Shown here one piece after another: positions 1-8,496 of a stretch of 64,000 bases of DNA. The stretch's first letter is position 1; every line of letters begins with the position of its first letter. Below the pieces are notes generated by a model. It had not been told where the DNA came from. It searched no databases and saw nothing but the letters and a program-made list of their open reading frames with translations. Where the stretch lies: assembly GCA_963733065.1 (NCBI GenBank), contig CAVTBT010000005.1, positions 372,001 to 436,000 on the forward strand, in the 5' to 3' direction. The position numbers were made by a program, and so were the translations under genes. This DNA comes from CAVTBT01 sp963733065. Lineage in GTDB: Bacteria > Actinomycetota > Thermoleophilia > Gaiellales > Gaiellaceae.

Positions 1-1
1 C

Positions 2-352
2 GCGGCCGGTCTCCGCGGCGACGATCTGCCGCTCGGTGCAGGCGCGCCGGGAGACCTCGGGCTCGCCGGCTCCGAGAGCGCGGGCGCCGTCGTCCAGGCG
101 CTCTGGCAGACGCTCGCCGACCGTCCCGGGTTGATCGTCGGCGCGGTCGCGCTGGCCGCCGCCGCAGCGGTGCTGCCCGCCGCCCGCGCCCGCGGCCCGT
201 GGGGCCTTGCGGCACTCGGAGCGGCGCTGCTGACAGCGCTCCTGCTGGGCGCGCCGAACGCCGTTGCGCTCGGGATCGTTGCGGCCGTCTGGGCCATGGT
301 CGTCGCCTGCGCCGCGCTGACCGTCAGAGCCGATCGCGGATCTAGCATCTAG
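2..352 (+). CDS. C-terminal fragment of a membrane protein (5' end outside window)
   Basis: The reading frame is open from base 2 to the TAG at 350-352, so this is the last 116 residues of a protein that begins before the window. The fragment has a short soluble stretch and then about three hydrophobic, alanine- and leucine-rich segments (from about base 131 onward), ending in a short charged tail. No catalytic motif remains. It lies 26 bases upstream of fhaA on the same strand and may belong to the same envelope-signalling cluster. A Ser/Thr kinase or other membrane protein with a C-terminal membrane region is possible, but nothing here proves it. Confidence 0.6.
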   Translation, partial: AAGLRGDDLPLGAGAPGDLGLAGSESAGAVVQALWQTLADRPGLIVGAVALAAAAAVLPAARARGPWGLAALGAALLTALLLGAPNAVALGIVAAVWAMVVACAALTVRADRGSSI

Positions 353-355
353 ACT
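350..355 (+). promoter_or_regulatory. Candidate -10 element for fhaA
   Basis: TAGACT overlaps the stop codon of the upstream fragment and lies 23 bases before the fhaA GTG. Its form matches the TANNNT boxes seen before many genes in this window. No convincing -35 is visible. Confidence 0.35.
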
Positions 356-378
356 CGATTGCGGGGAATGACCCGCCT

Positions 379-1164
379 GTGAGCGTGCTCAAGAGCATCG
401 AGGCCAAGATCGAAGGGCTGTTCGAAGGGGTCTTCGGCCGCGCTTTCCGCACCCACGTCCAGCCCGTCGAGCTCGCGCGCAAGTGCGCGAAGGAGATGGA
501 CGAGCACCGCACCGTCTCGGTGTCGCGCGTCTACGTGCCGAACGAGTACAGCATCTACCTGTCGCCCGCGGATCGCGAGCAGTTCGCGAGCTACGAGGGG
601 TCGCTGGTCGGCGAGCTCCAGGAATACCTCGCCGAGCACGCCCGGCGCGAGGGCTACGCGCTGATCACGCCGGCCCGCGTCGTGATGCGCACCGACGACG
701 ACCTCGCGATCGGCGAGTTCGGCATCGCCACGCGCACCGTCGAGCCGGAGGAGGGCGTCTTCGCGGCGCCCTCCGCCCCGCCGGCACCACCGCCCGTTCC
801 CGCCGGCGCGACGATGATCTACAAGGCCCGCGCGCCGGTGGAGACCGAGGCCGTGTCTGCGGAGGAGCTCGGCGTGGAGCGCGAGGTGGTGACGCTCACG
901 ATCGACGGCAAGCGGCGGACGGTCGCCGAGCGCAGCGTCGTGCTCGGCCGCTCGCGTGAATGCGAGCTGCGGATCGACGATCCGAACGTCTCCCGCCGCC
1001 ACGCCGAGGTGCGCCAGGAGGGCGCGACGTACTGGCTGGTCGACCTCGACTCGACGAACGGGACCGAGCTGAACGGGAAGCGCGTGTCCCGGGCCAAGCT
1101 CTCCGACGGCGACCGCATCACGGTGGGGAGCACCGAGGTCGTCTTCGGCCGGTCGTTGCCGTGA
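379..1164 (+). CDS. fhaA: FhaA-like FHA-domain protein (DUF3662 + FHA)
   Basis: This 261-residue protein has an N-terminal domain (about 1-125) of the type found in mycobacterial FhaA, a proline/alanine-rich linker, and a C-terminal FHA domain (about 170-261). The FHA part shows GRSRECELRIDD, SRRHAEV and DSTNGTELNGK, the conserved phosphothreonine-binding strands and loops. FhaA-type proteins bind phosphorylated partners such as the MviN pseudokinase domain at sites of peptidoglycan synthesis. The GTG start at 379 begins the conserved N-terminus. It opens the fhaA-fhaB-pstP-rodA-pbpA-pknB cluster, with 76 bases before fhaB. Confidence 0.88.
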   Translation: MSVLKSIEAKIEGLFEGVFGRAFRTHVQPVELARKCAKEMDEHRTVSVSRVYVPNEYSIYLSPADREQFASYEGSLVGELQEYLAEHARREGYALITPARVVMRTDDDLAIGEFGIATRTVEPEEGVFAAPSAPPAPPPVPAGATMIYKARAPVETEAVSAEELGVEREVVTLTIDGKRRTVAERSVVLGRSRECELRIDDPNVSRRHAEVRQEGATYWLVDLDSTNGTELNGKRVSRAKLSDGDRITVGSTEVVFGRSLP

Positions 1165-1240
1165 TGCGCGTCTCTGTGGCACAAACCGCGCGCTCGCGCG
1201 TTCCTCGGCCGTCGCTCGCCGACGCCGGCGAGGGGCGAGC

Positions 1241-1717
1241 GTGAGCGACATCGCCGTCGACGAGGCACTCCTCGTCCTCAAGATCGCCTTCCTGGTGCTG
1301 CTCTACCTCTTTATCTGGCGCATCGTGGCGAGCGCGAGCAAGGACGTGCGCACGCCGCAGGAGAGCATGATCATCTCGCCGAGCGATGCCGCCGCACTGC
1401 GGCGGGCGGCAGCCGTGCCCCGCGGCCGCCTCGTCGTCGTCGACAGCCCCGCGCTCCCCGCCGGCGACGTGCTCACCGTCGACTCGCTGCCGCTGACCTT
1501 CGGCCGCGGCGGTGACAACGCCGTCGCGCTCGACGGCGACGACTTCGCCTCGGCGCGCCATGCGCAGGTCGAGGCCCGGGGAGACGGCCTGTGGGTCGAG
1601 GACCTCGGATCGACCAACGGCACCTTCGTGAACGGCGCGCGCGTGACCACCGCGCGCAAGCTCCAACCCGGCGACCTGCTCCGGGTCGGGCAGACGGACA
1701 TGCGGGTGGACCAGTGA
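1241..1717 (+). CDS. fhaB: FhaB/FipA-like membrane-anchored FHA protein
   Basis: The 158-residue protein has one N-terminal membrane helix (about residues 8-27) followed by a cytoplasmic FHA domain (about 70-157) with FGRGGDNAV, SARHAQV and GSTNGTFVNG. This is the architecture of mycobacterial FhaB (FipA), which links PknA/PknB phosphorylation to cell division. The start is GTG at 1241. Its stop codon overlaps the GTG start of the PP2C phosphatase gene by three bases, indicating translational coupling. Confidence 0.88.
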   Translation: MSDIAVDEALLVLKIAFLVLLYLFIWRIVASASKDVRTPQESMIISPSDAAALRRAAAVPRGRLVVVDSPALPAGDVLTVDSLPLTFGRGGDNAVALDGDDFASARHAQVEARGDGLWVEDLGSTNGTFVNGARVTTARKLQPGDLLRVGQTDMRVDQ

Positions 1718-2703
1718 GGCTCGGCAGGAACGCGAGCGCGAGCGACCCCGGGCGCCGGCGCCGGCGCAACGAGGACGCGTTCGTCGTGCGCCCGCCGCTG
1801 TTCGCCATCGCCGACGGCATGGGCGGCGCCCAGGCCGGCGAGGTGGCGTCGCGGCTCGCCGCGGCCGTGCTCAACGAGTCGCACGGCGACGGGGCGGGGG
1901 CGGAACGTGTAGCGGACCTCATCCGCGAGGCCAACCGCCGCGTCTTCCAGCGCTCGCACGAGGACGCCGCGACCCAGGGCATGGGCACGACGATGACCGT
2001 GGCGCTCGTCGACGAGACCGGAGGCACGATCACGATCGGTCACGTCGGCGACTCGCGCGCATACCGGCTGCGCGGGGGCGAGCTCGAGCAGATCACCGAG
2101 GACCACTCGCTCGTCCAGGAGCTGCTGCGGAGCGGAAAGCTCTCGCCGGAGGAGGCCGGCACCCATCCGCAGCGCGCCGTGATCACTCGCGCCGTCGGCA
2201 CCGAGCCCGACGTCGACGTCGACACGTTCGCCGTCGAGGCGGAGCCGGGCGACCTCTACCTGCTCTGCTCGGACGGACTCACGGACATGATCGGCGAGGA
2301 GGAGATCCGCGCGGCCGTGCAGGCGCGCCTCGGCGACCTCGACGGGGCGGCTCGTGTGCTCGTCGACGCGGCAAACCGGGTCGGAGGCGAGGACAACATC
2401 ACCGTGGTGCTCTTCGAGATCGCCGCCGGCGAGGCCGGCGACACGGCGGCAGCCGAGCCTGCCGCGGCGCCCGCAACGGAGGCGGACGAAGACACGCTCG
2501 ACGAGCTCGACGCCGTGCCCGTGATCGACACGGCGGTGCTCTCGGCCGAGGACGTGCGGCGAGAGCTCGACGCAGCCGGCGCGAAGCCGGTGCAGACCCG
2601 CCGGCATGGGGCCGGCGGCGGCAGCCGCTGGCCGGCGCTGATCGCGCTCGTGCTCGCCGTCGGCGTGATCGCCGCGCTCGTCGTCTGGGGGCTCCTGCGG
2701 TGA
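1714..2703 (+). CDS. pstP: PP2C-family Ser/Thr phosphatase PstP
   Basis: The start is set at GTG 1714, which overlaps the fhaB stop. A longer frame upstream is only antisense-like coding inside fhaB. The 329-residue product has a PP2C catalytic domain (about 1-240) with the metal-binding aspartates in NEDAFV, IADGMGG, SDGLTDM and GEDNIT all present. A C-terminal membrane helix follows an acidic Ala/Glu-rich linker (about 306-326). PstP reverses phosphorylation by PknA/PknB-type kinases, so its presence beside pknB fits a kinase-phosphatase pair. Here the extracellular part beyond the helix is almost absent. The stop overlaps the next GTG. Confidence 0.92.
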   Translation: MRLGRNASASDPGRRRRRNEDAFVVRPPLFAIADGMGGAQAGEVASRLAAAVLNESHGDGAGAERVADLIREANRRVFQRSHEDAATQGMGTTMTVALVDETGGTITIGHVGDSRAYRLRGGELEQITEDHSLVQELLRSGKLSPEEAGTHPQRAVITRAVGTEPDVDVDTFAVEAEPGDLYLLCSDGLTDMIGEEEIRAAVQARLGDLDGAARVLVDAANRVGGEDNITVVLFEIAAGEAGDTAAAEPAAAPATEADEDTLDELDAVPVIDTAVLSAEDVRRELDAAGAKPVQTRRHGAGGGSRWPALIALVLAVGVIAALVVWGLLR

Positions 2704-4016
2704 ACGGCGGCCTGAGCGAGCGCACGCGCGAGCTGCTGAACCTCGTGGCGGTCGGGATGCTGACCGCGATCGGCTTCGCGAGCGTCTACATCGCGCGCTC
2801 CTCGGAGGTCTCGGCCGAGTCGCTCACGTACGGCGCATTCTTCCTGGCGCTCTACCTCGCCGCCCACGTCGTCGCGCGCATCTGCGTGCCCTACGCCGAC
2901 CCGTATCTCCTGCCGATCACCGCACTCCTGACGGCCGTCGGTGTGACGATGATCTACCGGCTCGACGAGGACGACGCAGGCCGCCAGGCGCTCTGGGTCG
3001 TGATCGGCGTCGGAGTCTTCGCCTTCACGCTCTTCGCGCTGCGCCGCGACTACCGCATCCTCGAGAGCTACAAGTACCTCTTCGGCATCTCGTCCGTCGT
3101 GCTGCTGGCGCTGCCGGCGCTGCCGGGTATCGGCAAGACCGTGAACGGGGCGCGGCTCTGGGTCGACATCGGACCGGTCCAGTTCCAGCCGGGTGAGCTC
3201 GCCAAGATCTTCCTGATCGTCTTCCTCGCGGGCTACCTGCGCGACAAGCGCGAGGTGCTCGCACAGGGTCGTCTGAAGGACCTCGGGCCGCTGCTCGTCA
3301 TCTGGGGCGCGGCGATGCTCGTGCTCGTCCAGACGCGCGACCTCGGGAGCGCCCTCCTCTACTTCGGGATCTTCCTCGGCATGCTCTACGTGGCCACGGG
3401 CCGCGTGCTCTATGTCGCCGGGGGGCTCGTCCTGTTCGTCGGCGGCGCCGCCTTCGTCTACCAGTCGATCTCACACGTCCACAACCGGGTGACGATCTGG
3501 CTGCAGCCGTGGACCGACGAGCCGGTCTTCTGCGCGCAGACCGGGGAGCAGGCACTGCGGCAGGACTGCGGCTCGTTCCAGCTCGTCAAGAGCCTCTACT
3601 CGATCGCCAACGGCGGCTTCGGAGGCACGGGCCTGGGGAGAGGCACGTTCACCTCCACGTCCGGCGATCCGATCATCCCGTCCCTCAACACCGACTTCAT
3701 CTACTCCGCGATCGCGCAGGAGCTCGGGCTCGTCGGCGCCTGCGGCCTGCTGCTCGTCTACATGGTGTTCGTCGCGCGCGGCATGCGCATTTCGCTGCTC
3801 GCCCAGGACGGCTTCTCGAAGCTGCTCGCCGCCGGGCTGACATTCGGCTTCGCCCTGCAGACCTTCATCATCGTCGGCGGCGTCCTGCGCGTGATCCCCC
3901 TGACCGGCATCACGCTGCCCTTCGTCTCCTACGGCGGGTCGAGCGTCGTCGCGAACTTCCTGCTGCTGGCGATGCTGCTGCTGATCTCCAACCGAGCGAA
4001 CGCGGTCGGCCGATGA
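2700..4016 (+). CDS. rodA: FtsW/RodA/SpoVE-family peptidoglycan glycosyltransferase
   Basis: The 438-residue polytopic membrane protein belongs to the SEDS family, which polymerises lipid II glycan strands. It has about ten hydrophobic segments, the signature around PGELAKI, and near the C-terminus ITLPFVSYGGSS, typical of the family. A large extracellular loop holds two cysteines (FCAQTGEQAL and the nearby QDCGSF). GTG 2700 overlaps the phosphatase stop, and its own stop overlaps the ATG of the penicillin-binding protein, its expected partner. RodA and FtsW cannot be told apart securely from sequence alone. Synteny with mycobacteria favours RodA. Confidence 0.9.
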   Translation: MNGGLSERTRELLNLVAVGMLTAIGFASVYIARSSEVSAESLTYGAFFLALYLAAHVVARICVPYADPYLLPITALLTAVGVTMIYRLDEDDAGRQALWVVIGVGVFAFTLFALRRDYRILESYKYLFGISSVVLLALPALPGIGKTVNGARLWVDIGPVQFQPGELAKIFLIVFLAGYLRDKREVLAQGRLKDLGPLLVIWGAAMLVLVQTRDLGSALLYFGIFLGMLYVATGRVLYVAGGLVLFVGGAAFVYQSISHVHNRVTIWLQPWTDEPVFCAQTGEQALRQDCGSFQLVKSLYSIANGGFGGTGLGRGTFTSTSGDPIIPSLNTDFIYSAIAQELGLVGACGLLLVYMVFVARGMRISLLAQDGFSKLLAAGLTFGFALQTFIIVGGVLRVIPLTGITLPFVSYGGSSVVANFLLLAMLLLISNRANAVGR

Positions 4017-5491
4017 ACCGCCAGATCACGCGGCTCGCGGTCACGGGCATCGCGCTGATGGTCGCGCTCGTCGTCGCCACGACCTACTGGCAGACCTGGG
4101 CAGCGCCGGGGCTCGCCGACCGCCAGGACAACGCGATCGAGCTCGTCGCGCAGTTCACGATCAAGCGCGGCGAGATCACGAACCACGGGCGCATGCTCGC
4201 CCGCAACCGGCAGCGGGAGGTCGACGGCCGCACCTTCTACTTCCGCCGCTACCCGCAGGGCGGGCTGACCGCCCACATCGTCGGCTACTCGACCGTGGAG
4301 CGCTCGCGCGCCGGCCTCGAGCGCTCGCTCAACGACTACCTGACCGCCTCGAACTCCAACCTCTCGACCGTGCTCGACCGCACGCTCGACAGCCTGAAGG
4401 GCGGCACCGTGACGGGGAACGACCTGCGGCTGGCGATGAACCTCCGCGCGCAGCAGGCCGCCTACGACGCGCTCGACGGGCGCTGCGGCGCCGTCGTCGC
4501 GCTCGACGTCAAGACGGGCAAATTGCTCGTCGCCGCCTCGTCGCCGACCTACAACCCGAACCTCGTCGAGGGCAAGTTCGACCTGATCAACCGCATCCAG
4601 GCGCCGTGCCGGCCGGCCGCGGCGCTCTACAACCGGGCGACGAAGGGCCTCTACCCGCCCGGCTCGATCTTCAAGGTCGTCACGGCGTCGGCCGCGCTCG
4701 AGTCCGGGAAGTTCACTCCCGACTCCACGTTCGTCGACCCGGGCTACTGCGAGGTCTACGGCAAACGGGTCAACAACTACGACACGACGAGCCCGTTCGG
4801 CCGCGTGAACCTCGTCCAGGCGATGCAGTACTCGGTCAACTCGGTGTTCTGCAACATCGGCAAGACGCTCGGCGCGAAGGCGATCGTCGCGCAGTCCAAG
4901 AAGTTCGGCTTCTACGAGCTGCCGCCGCTCGAGACCCCCGCCGACGAGCGCGCGGCGAGCGGGCTGTACAAGAACGGCGAGCTCTTCGACCCGACGCAGG
5001 ACTTCCAGGTCGATCCCGGCCGGTACGGCTTCGGGCAGGAGCGGAACCTCGTCTCGCCCATCCAGATGGCGATGGTCGCGGCCGGGATCGCAAACGACGG
5101 CGTGGTCATGAAGCCGTACGTCGTCGAGCGGATCGTCGCGCCCGACGGGCGCGTGATTCGCCGCACCAGGCCCAACCAGCTGGGCCGCGCCGTGAGCGCC
5201 GACACGGCCGCCGAGGTCAGGGACATGATGCTGCGGGTCGTCGAGAGCGGCACCGGCACGGCGGCCCAGGTCTCCGGCCTCACGGTCGGCGGCAAGACGG
5301 GCACCGCCGAGACGGGCGTGAGCGGCAGCAACACGGTCTGGTTCATCTGCTTCGCCGGCCCCGAGGGCGGCGACCCCGAGGTGGCGGTGGCCGTCGTCGT
5401 CGAACAGGTCGACTCGACGGGCGGCCAGACCGCCGCGCCGATCGCGAACGACGTCTTGCAGGCACTCCTGCCGTCGGAGGAGAACTCCTAG
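4013..5491 (+). CDS. pbpA: Class B penicillin-binding protein (PbpA-type transpeptidase)
   Basis: The ATG at 4013 overlaps the rodA stop. The 492-residue product has an N-terminal membrane anchor (about 7-24), a dimerisation domain, and a transpeptidase domain with the serine active-site motifs S218-I-F-K221, S274-V-N276 and K428-T-G430. It crosslinks peptidoglycan outside the membrane and should pair with the SEDS protein just upstream. The length and membrane anchor match mycobacterial PbpA. The extracellular part contains several cysteines (for example VDPGYCEVYG, SVFCNIG), which could form disulfides. Confidence 0.92.
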   Translation: MNRQITRLAVTGIALMVALVVATTYWQTWAAPGLADRQDNAIELVAQFTIKRGEITNHGRMLARNRQREVDGRTFYFRRYPQGGLTAHIVGYSTVERSRAGLERSLNDYLTASNSNLSTVLDRTLDSLKGGTVTGNDLRLAMNLRAQQAAYDALDGRCGAVVALDVKTGKLLVAASSPTYNPNLVEGKFDLINRIQAPCRPAAALYNRATKGLYPPGSIFKVVTASAALESGKFTPDSTFVDPGYCEVYGKRVNNYDTTSPFGRVNLVQAMQYSVNSVFCNIGKTLGAKAIVAQSKKFGFYELPPLETPADERAASGLYKNGELFDPTQDFQVDPGRYGFGQERNLVSPIQMAMVAAGIANDGVVMKPYVVERIVAPDGRVIRRTRPNQLGRAVSADTAAEVRDMMLRVVESGTGTAAQVSGLTVGGKTGTAETGVSGSNTVWFICFAGPEGGDPEVAVAVVVEQVDSTGGQTAAPIANDVLQALLPSEENS

Positions 5492-5506
5492 CGTGGAAGA
5501 CGGCAC

Positions 5507-7465
5507 ATGACGACGTCCGACACGCTCATCGACCGTCTCTTCGACGGCCGTTACCGCATCACGCGCAAGCTCGGCGCGGGCGGAATGGCGAACGTCTACC
5601 TCGCCGTCGACGAGGAGCTCGGGCGCCGCGTCGCCATCAAGATCCTGAACGAGCGCCATGCAAACGACGAGCAGTTCGTCGAGCGCTTCCGCCGCGAGGC
5701 GAAGAACGCCGCCGGCCTCTCGCACCCGAACGTCGTCTCCATCTACGACCGCGGCGAGGCCGAGGGCACCTACTACATCGCGATGGAGTACGTCGAGGGG
5801 CGCACGCTCAAGGACCTGATCCTGAGCCGCGGGCCCTCGCCGGTCCCGATCGCGATCGACTACACGCGCCAGATCCTGCAGGCGCTCCGCTTCGCACACC
5901 GGGGCGGCCTCGTCCACCGCGACATCAAGCCGCACAACGTGATCGTCGACAGCGAGGGCCGCGTGAAGGTGGCCGATTTCGGCATCGCCCGGGCGGGCAC
6001 GAGCCAGATGACCGAGGCCGGCTCGATCATCGGCACGGCGCAGTACCTCTCACCCGAGCAGGCGCGCGGCGCGCCGGTCGACCAGACCTCCGACCTCTAC
6101 TCGGTCGGGATCGTGCTCTACGAGCTGCTGACCGGCACCGTGCCGTTCAACGGCGAGACGCCTGTCGAGATCGCGATGAAGCACCTCTCGCAGACGCCCG
6201 AGCCGCCCTCGGCGCACCGAGCGGACATCCCACCCGACCTCGACTACGTGGTGCTGCGCGCGCTCGCCAAGGACCCCTCCGAGCGCTACCGCTCCGCCGA
6301 GGAGATGAGCGCCGACCTCGACCGCGTCGCGCGCGGGCTCGGCGTCGCGCCGGAGACTGCGGAAGCGGCGACCACCGTGCTCGCGGGCGGGGGCACCGCG
6401 AGCGCGGCGAGCGCCGCGACCATGGTGCAGCGCGCGCAGACGCGGCCTCAACCCGGCCGCTACTACGAGTACGACGAGGTGCCCACCCGCCGGCGCGCCC
6501 TCTGGCCGTGGCTGCTCGGGGCCGGCCTCCTCCTCGCCGCGATCGTGGGCGGCTTCTTCGCCTACGACCGGATCCAGGATCAGCTCAACGAGGCACGACC
6601 GGTCGTCGTCCCGGACGTGCGCGGCCTCGAAGAGGTGCGCGCCGTCGAGCAGATCAACTCCGAGGGCCTCGAGCCCGAGGTGCGGCGCGTCCCGGACTCC
6701 GAGGTGGAAGAGGGCTTCGTGATCCGCCAGGACCCGGGCGCGGGCAACCGCGTGGACCGCGGCAACATCGTGGTGATCGACGTCTCGAGCGGCAAGCCGC
6801 GGACGCGGGTGCCGCGCGTCGTCGGCCAGACGGTCGCCGAGGCGCTCCAGGCGCTCAGCGACGCCAGCCTGCGCGCGAACGTCGTCAACGTCTTCTCCGA
6901 CCGGCCGAGCGGGATCGTCACCGGGCAGTCGCCGGGCGCGGGCGAGCTGCTCGTCGAAGGGTCGCGGGTGCGGATCAACGTCTCCCAGGGCTCCCGGCCG
7001 ATCACGGTGCCGTCGGTGCTCGGCCAGCCGGTCGAGTCGGCCGAGTCGCAGCTCCGCGGCGTCGGGTTCGCCGTCGTGCAGTCGCCGGTCGAGGACGACC
7101 AGCCGGCCGGGACGGTGATCGGCCAGTCGCCGGCGGGCGGCGAGACCGCGCGCAAGGGCTCGACGATCACGCTCCGCGTCTCGGAGGGGCCGCAGACCGC
7201 GGAGATCCCGGACGTGAGGAACCAGGACGCCGACACCGCGTCCGCGACGCTCGAGGAGGCGGGCTTCCAGGTGCGGATCCAGCGTGAGGACACCGACGAC
7301 CCGCTGCTCGACAACGTCGTCATCGAACAGGCGCCGGCCGCCGGCGAGGAGGCCGAGGCGGGCACGACGATCACGCTGACGGTCGGACGCTTCGTCGAGA
7401 CGACGCCGCCCCCCGCGCCCGAGGACACGACGGGCGAAGGCGGCGGCACCCAGACGACACCGTGA
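5507..7465 (+). CDS. pknB: PASTA-domain Ser/Thr protein kinase PknB
   Basis: The 652-residue protein has a cytoplasmic Hanks-type kinase domain with glycine loop GAGGMANV, ATP lysine K45, catalytic HRDIKPHN (D139) and DFG (157-159). A juxtamembrane linker, one membrane helix (about 330-350) and four tandem extracellular PASTA domains (about 363-640) follow, and the tail is Thr/Pro-rich. PASTA domains bind muropeptides or lipid II, so the kinase can report cell-wall state. It follows pbpA by 15 bases, and its stop overlaps the ddl start. Confidence 0.95.
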   Translation: MTTSDTLIDRLFDGRYRITRKLGAGGMANVYLAVDEELGRRVAIKILNERHANDEQFVERFRREAKNAAGLSHPNVVSIYDRGEAEGTYYIAMEYVEGRTLKDLILSRGPSPVPIAIDYTRQILQALRFAHRGGLVHRDIKPHNVIVDSEGRVKVADFGIARAGTSQMTEAGSIIGTAQYLSPEQARGAPVDQTSDLYSVGIVLYELLTGTVPFNGETPVEIAMKHLSQTPEPPSAHRADIPPDLDYVVLRALAKDPSERYRSAEEMSADLDRVARGLGVAPETAEAATTVLAGGGTASAASAATMVQRAQTRPQPGRYYEYDEVPTRRRALWPWLLGAGLLLAAIVGGFFAYDRIQDQLNEARPVVVPDVRGLEEVRAVEQINSEGLEPEVRRVPDSEVEEGFVIRQDPGAGNRVDRGNIVVIDVSSGKPRTRVPRVVGQTVAEALQALSDASLRANVVNVFSDRPSGIVTGQSPGAGELLVEGSRVRINVSQGSRPITVPSVLGQPVESAESQLRGVGFAVVQSPVEDDQPAGTVIGQSPAGGETARKGSTITLRVSEGPQTAEIPDVRNQDADTASATLEEAGFQVRIQREDTDDPLLDNVVIEQAPAAGEEAEAGTTITLTVGRFVETTPPPAPEDTTGEGGGTQTTP

Positions 7466-8496
7466 GCCGCCGGCTCCGCGTGGCCGTGCTCGCAGGTGGG
7501 CGCTCGAGCGAGCACGACGTGTCGCTCGCGTCCGCCCGCTCGGTCGCGGAGGCGCTGGACGCCGGCCGCTACGACGTCCTGCGCCTGCAGATCGACCGTT
7601 CGGGGCGCTGGGAGCTCCCGAGCGGCGCCACGCCACCGTCGCTCCCGAGCGGCGCCGACGCTCCCGACTCCGTCGCAGAGACGCTGCCGCTGCCGGCAGC
7701 ATCCGCCCCCGAGACGCTCGGCTCGGTCGACGTCGTGCTGCCGATCCTGCACGGACCGTTCGGCGAGGACGGCACGGTGCAGGGCCTGCTCGAGCTCGCC
7801 GGCGTGCCGTACGTGGGCGCCGGCGTGGCCGCGTCGGCGCTCTGCATGGACAAGGACCTCTTCAAGGCCGTGCTGCGCGATCGCGGCATCCCGGTCGCCC
7901 GCAACGTGACGCTGCGGGCCGGCGACACGCCCGAGAACCCGTTCGGCTACCCCGTGTTCGTCAAGCCGGCGCGCCTCGGCTCGTCCGTGGGCATCTCGAA
8001 GGTGCGCTCCGAGCAGGAGCTCGCTCAGGCCGTCGAGCTCGCACGCCGGCACGACGACAAGGTGCTCGTCGAGGAGTTCGTGCCCGGCGTCGAGGTCGAG
8101 TGCAGCGTGCTCGGCAACCGTGCCCCGATCGCCTCGCTGCCGGGCGAGATCGTCGCGCACGCCGACTGGTACGACTACGCCGCCAAGTACGACGAGGGGG
8201 GCATGGAGCTGATCGTGCCGCCGCGACTCGCGCCGGAGACGATCGAACGGGTGCAGACCCTCGCCGTGGAGAGCTTCGTCGCGACGGAGTGCGAGGGCAT
8301 GGCGCGCGTCGACTTCTTCGTGCGCCCGGACGGCGAGGTCGTCGTGAACGAGATCAACACGATCCCCGGCTTCACCGCCACGAGCGTCTACGCGAAGCTC
8401 TTCGAGGCGAGCGGGATCCCGTACGGCGAGCTCCTCGACCGGCTGATCGAGCTCGCCCTCGAGCGCCACGAGCGACGGTCAGGTCTCGAGTACTGA
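7462..8496 (+). CDS. ddl: D-alanine--D-alanine ligase
   Basis: The 344-residue ATP-grasp enzyme joins two D-alanines for peptidoglycan precursors. Visible motifs include the N-terminal GGRSSEHDVSLAS, ILHGPFGEDG, the ATP-grasp stretch VKPARLGSSVGISKV, and the metal-binding end VVNEINTIPGFT. GTG 7462 overlaps the pknB stop, so a precursor-synthesis enzyme is translationally coupled to the kinase that senses the wall. Its 3' end overlaps the convergent cyclase-ATPase gene by 18 bases. Confidence 0.95.
   Translation: MSRRLRVAVLAGGRSSEHDVSLASARSVAEALDAGRYDVLRLQIDRSGRWELPSGATPPSLPSGADAPDSVAETLPLPAASAPETLGSVDVVLPILHGPFGEDGTVQGLLELAGVPYVGAGVAASALCMDKDLFKAVLRDRGIPVARNVTLRAGDTPENPFGYPVFVKPARLGSSVGISKVRSEQELAQAVELARRHDDKVLVEEFVPGVEVECSVLGNRAPIASLPGEIVAHADWYDYAAKYDEGGMELIVPPRLAPETIERVQTLAVESFVATECEGMARVDFFVRPDGEVVVNEINTIPGFTATSVYAKLFEASGIPYGELLDRLIELALERHERRSGLEY

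Noticed and set aside
4606..7287. An 893-codon plus-strand frame across pbpA and pknB
   Set aside because: It is a frame-shifted shadow of two well-supported genes and is dominated by Arg, Gly and Ala without any domain.
8479..8496. Overlap of ddl and the cyclase-ATPase as a sign of a wrong gene end
   Set aside because: Both ends follow conserved C-terminal sequence, and short convergent overlaps are common in this window (also at 15359-15362).
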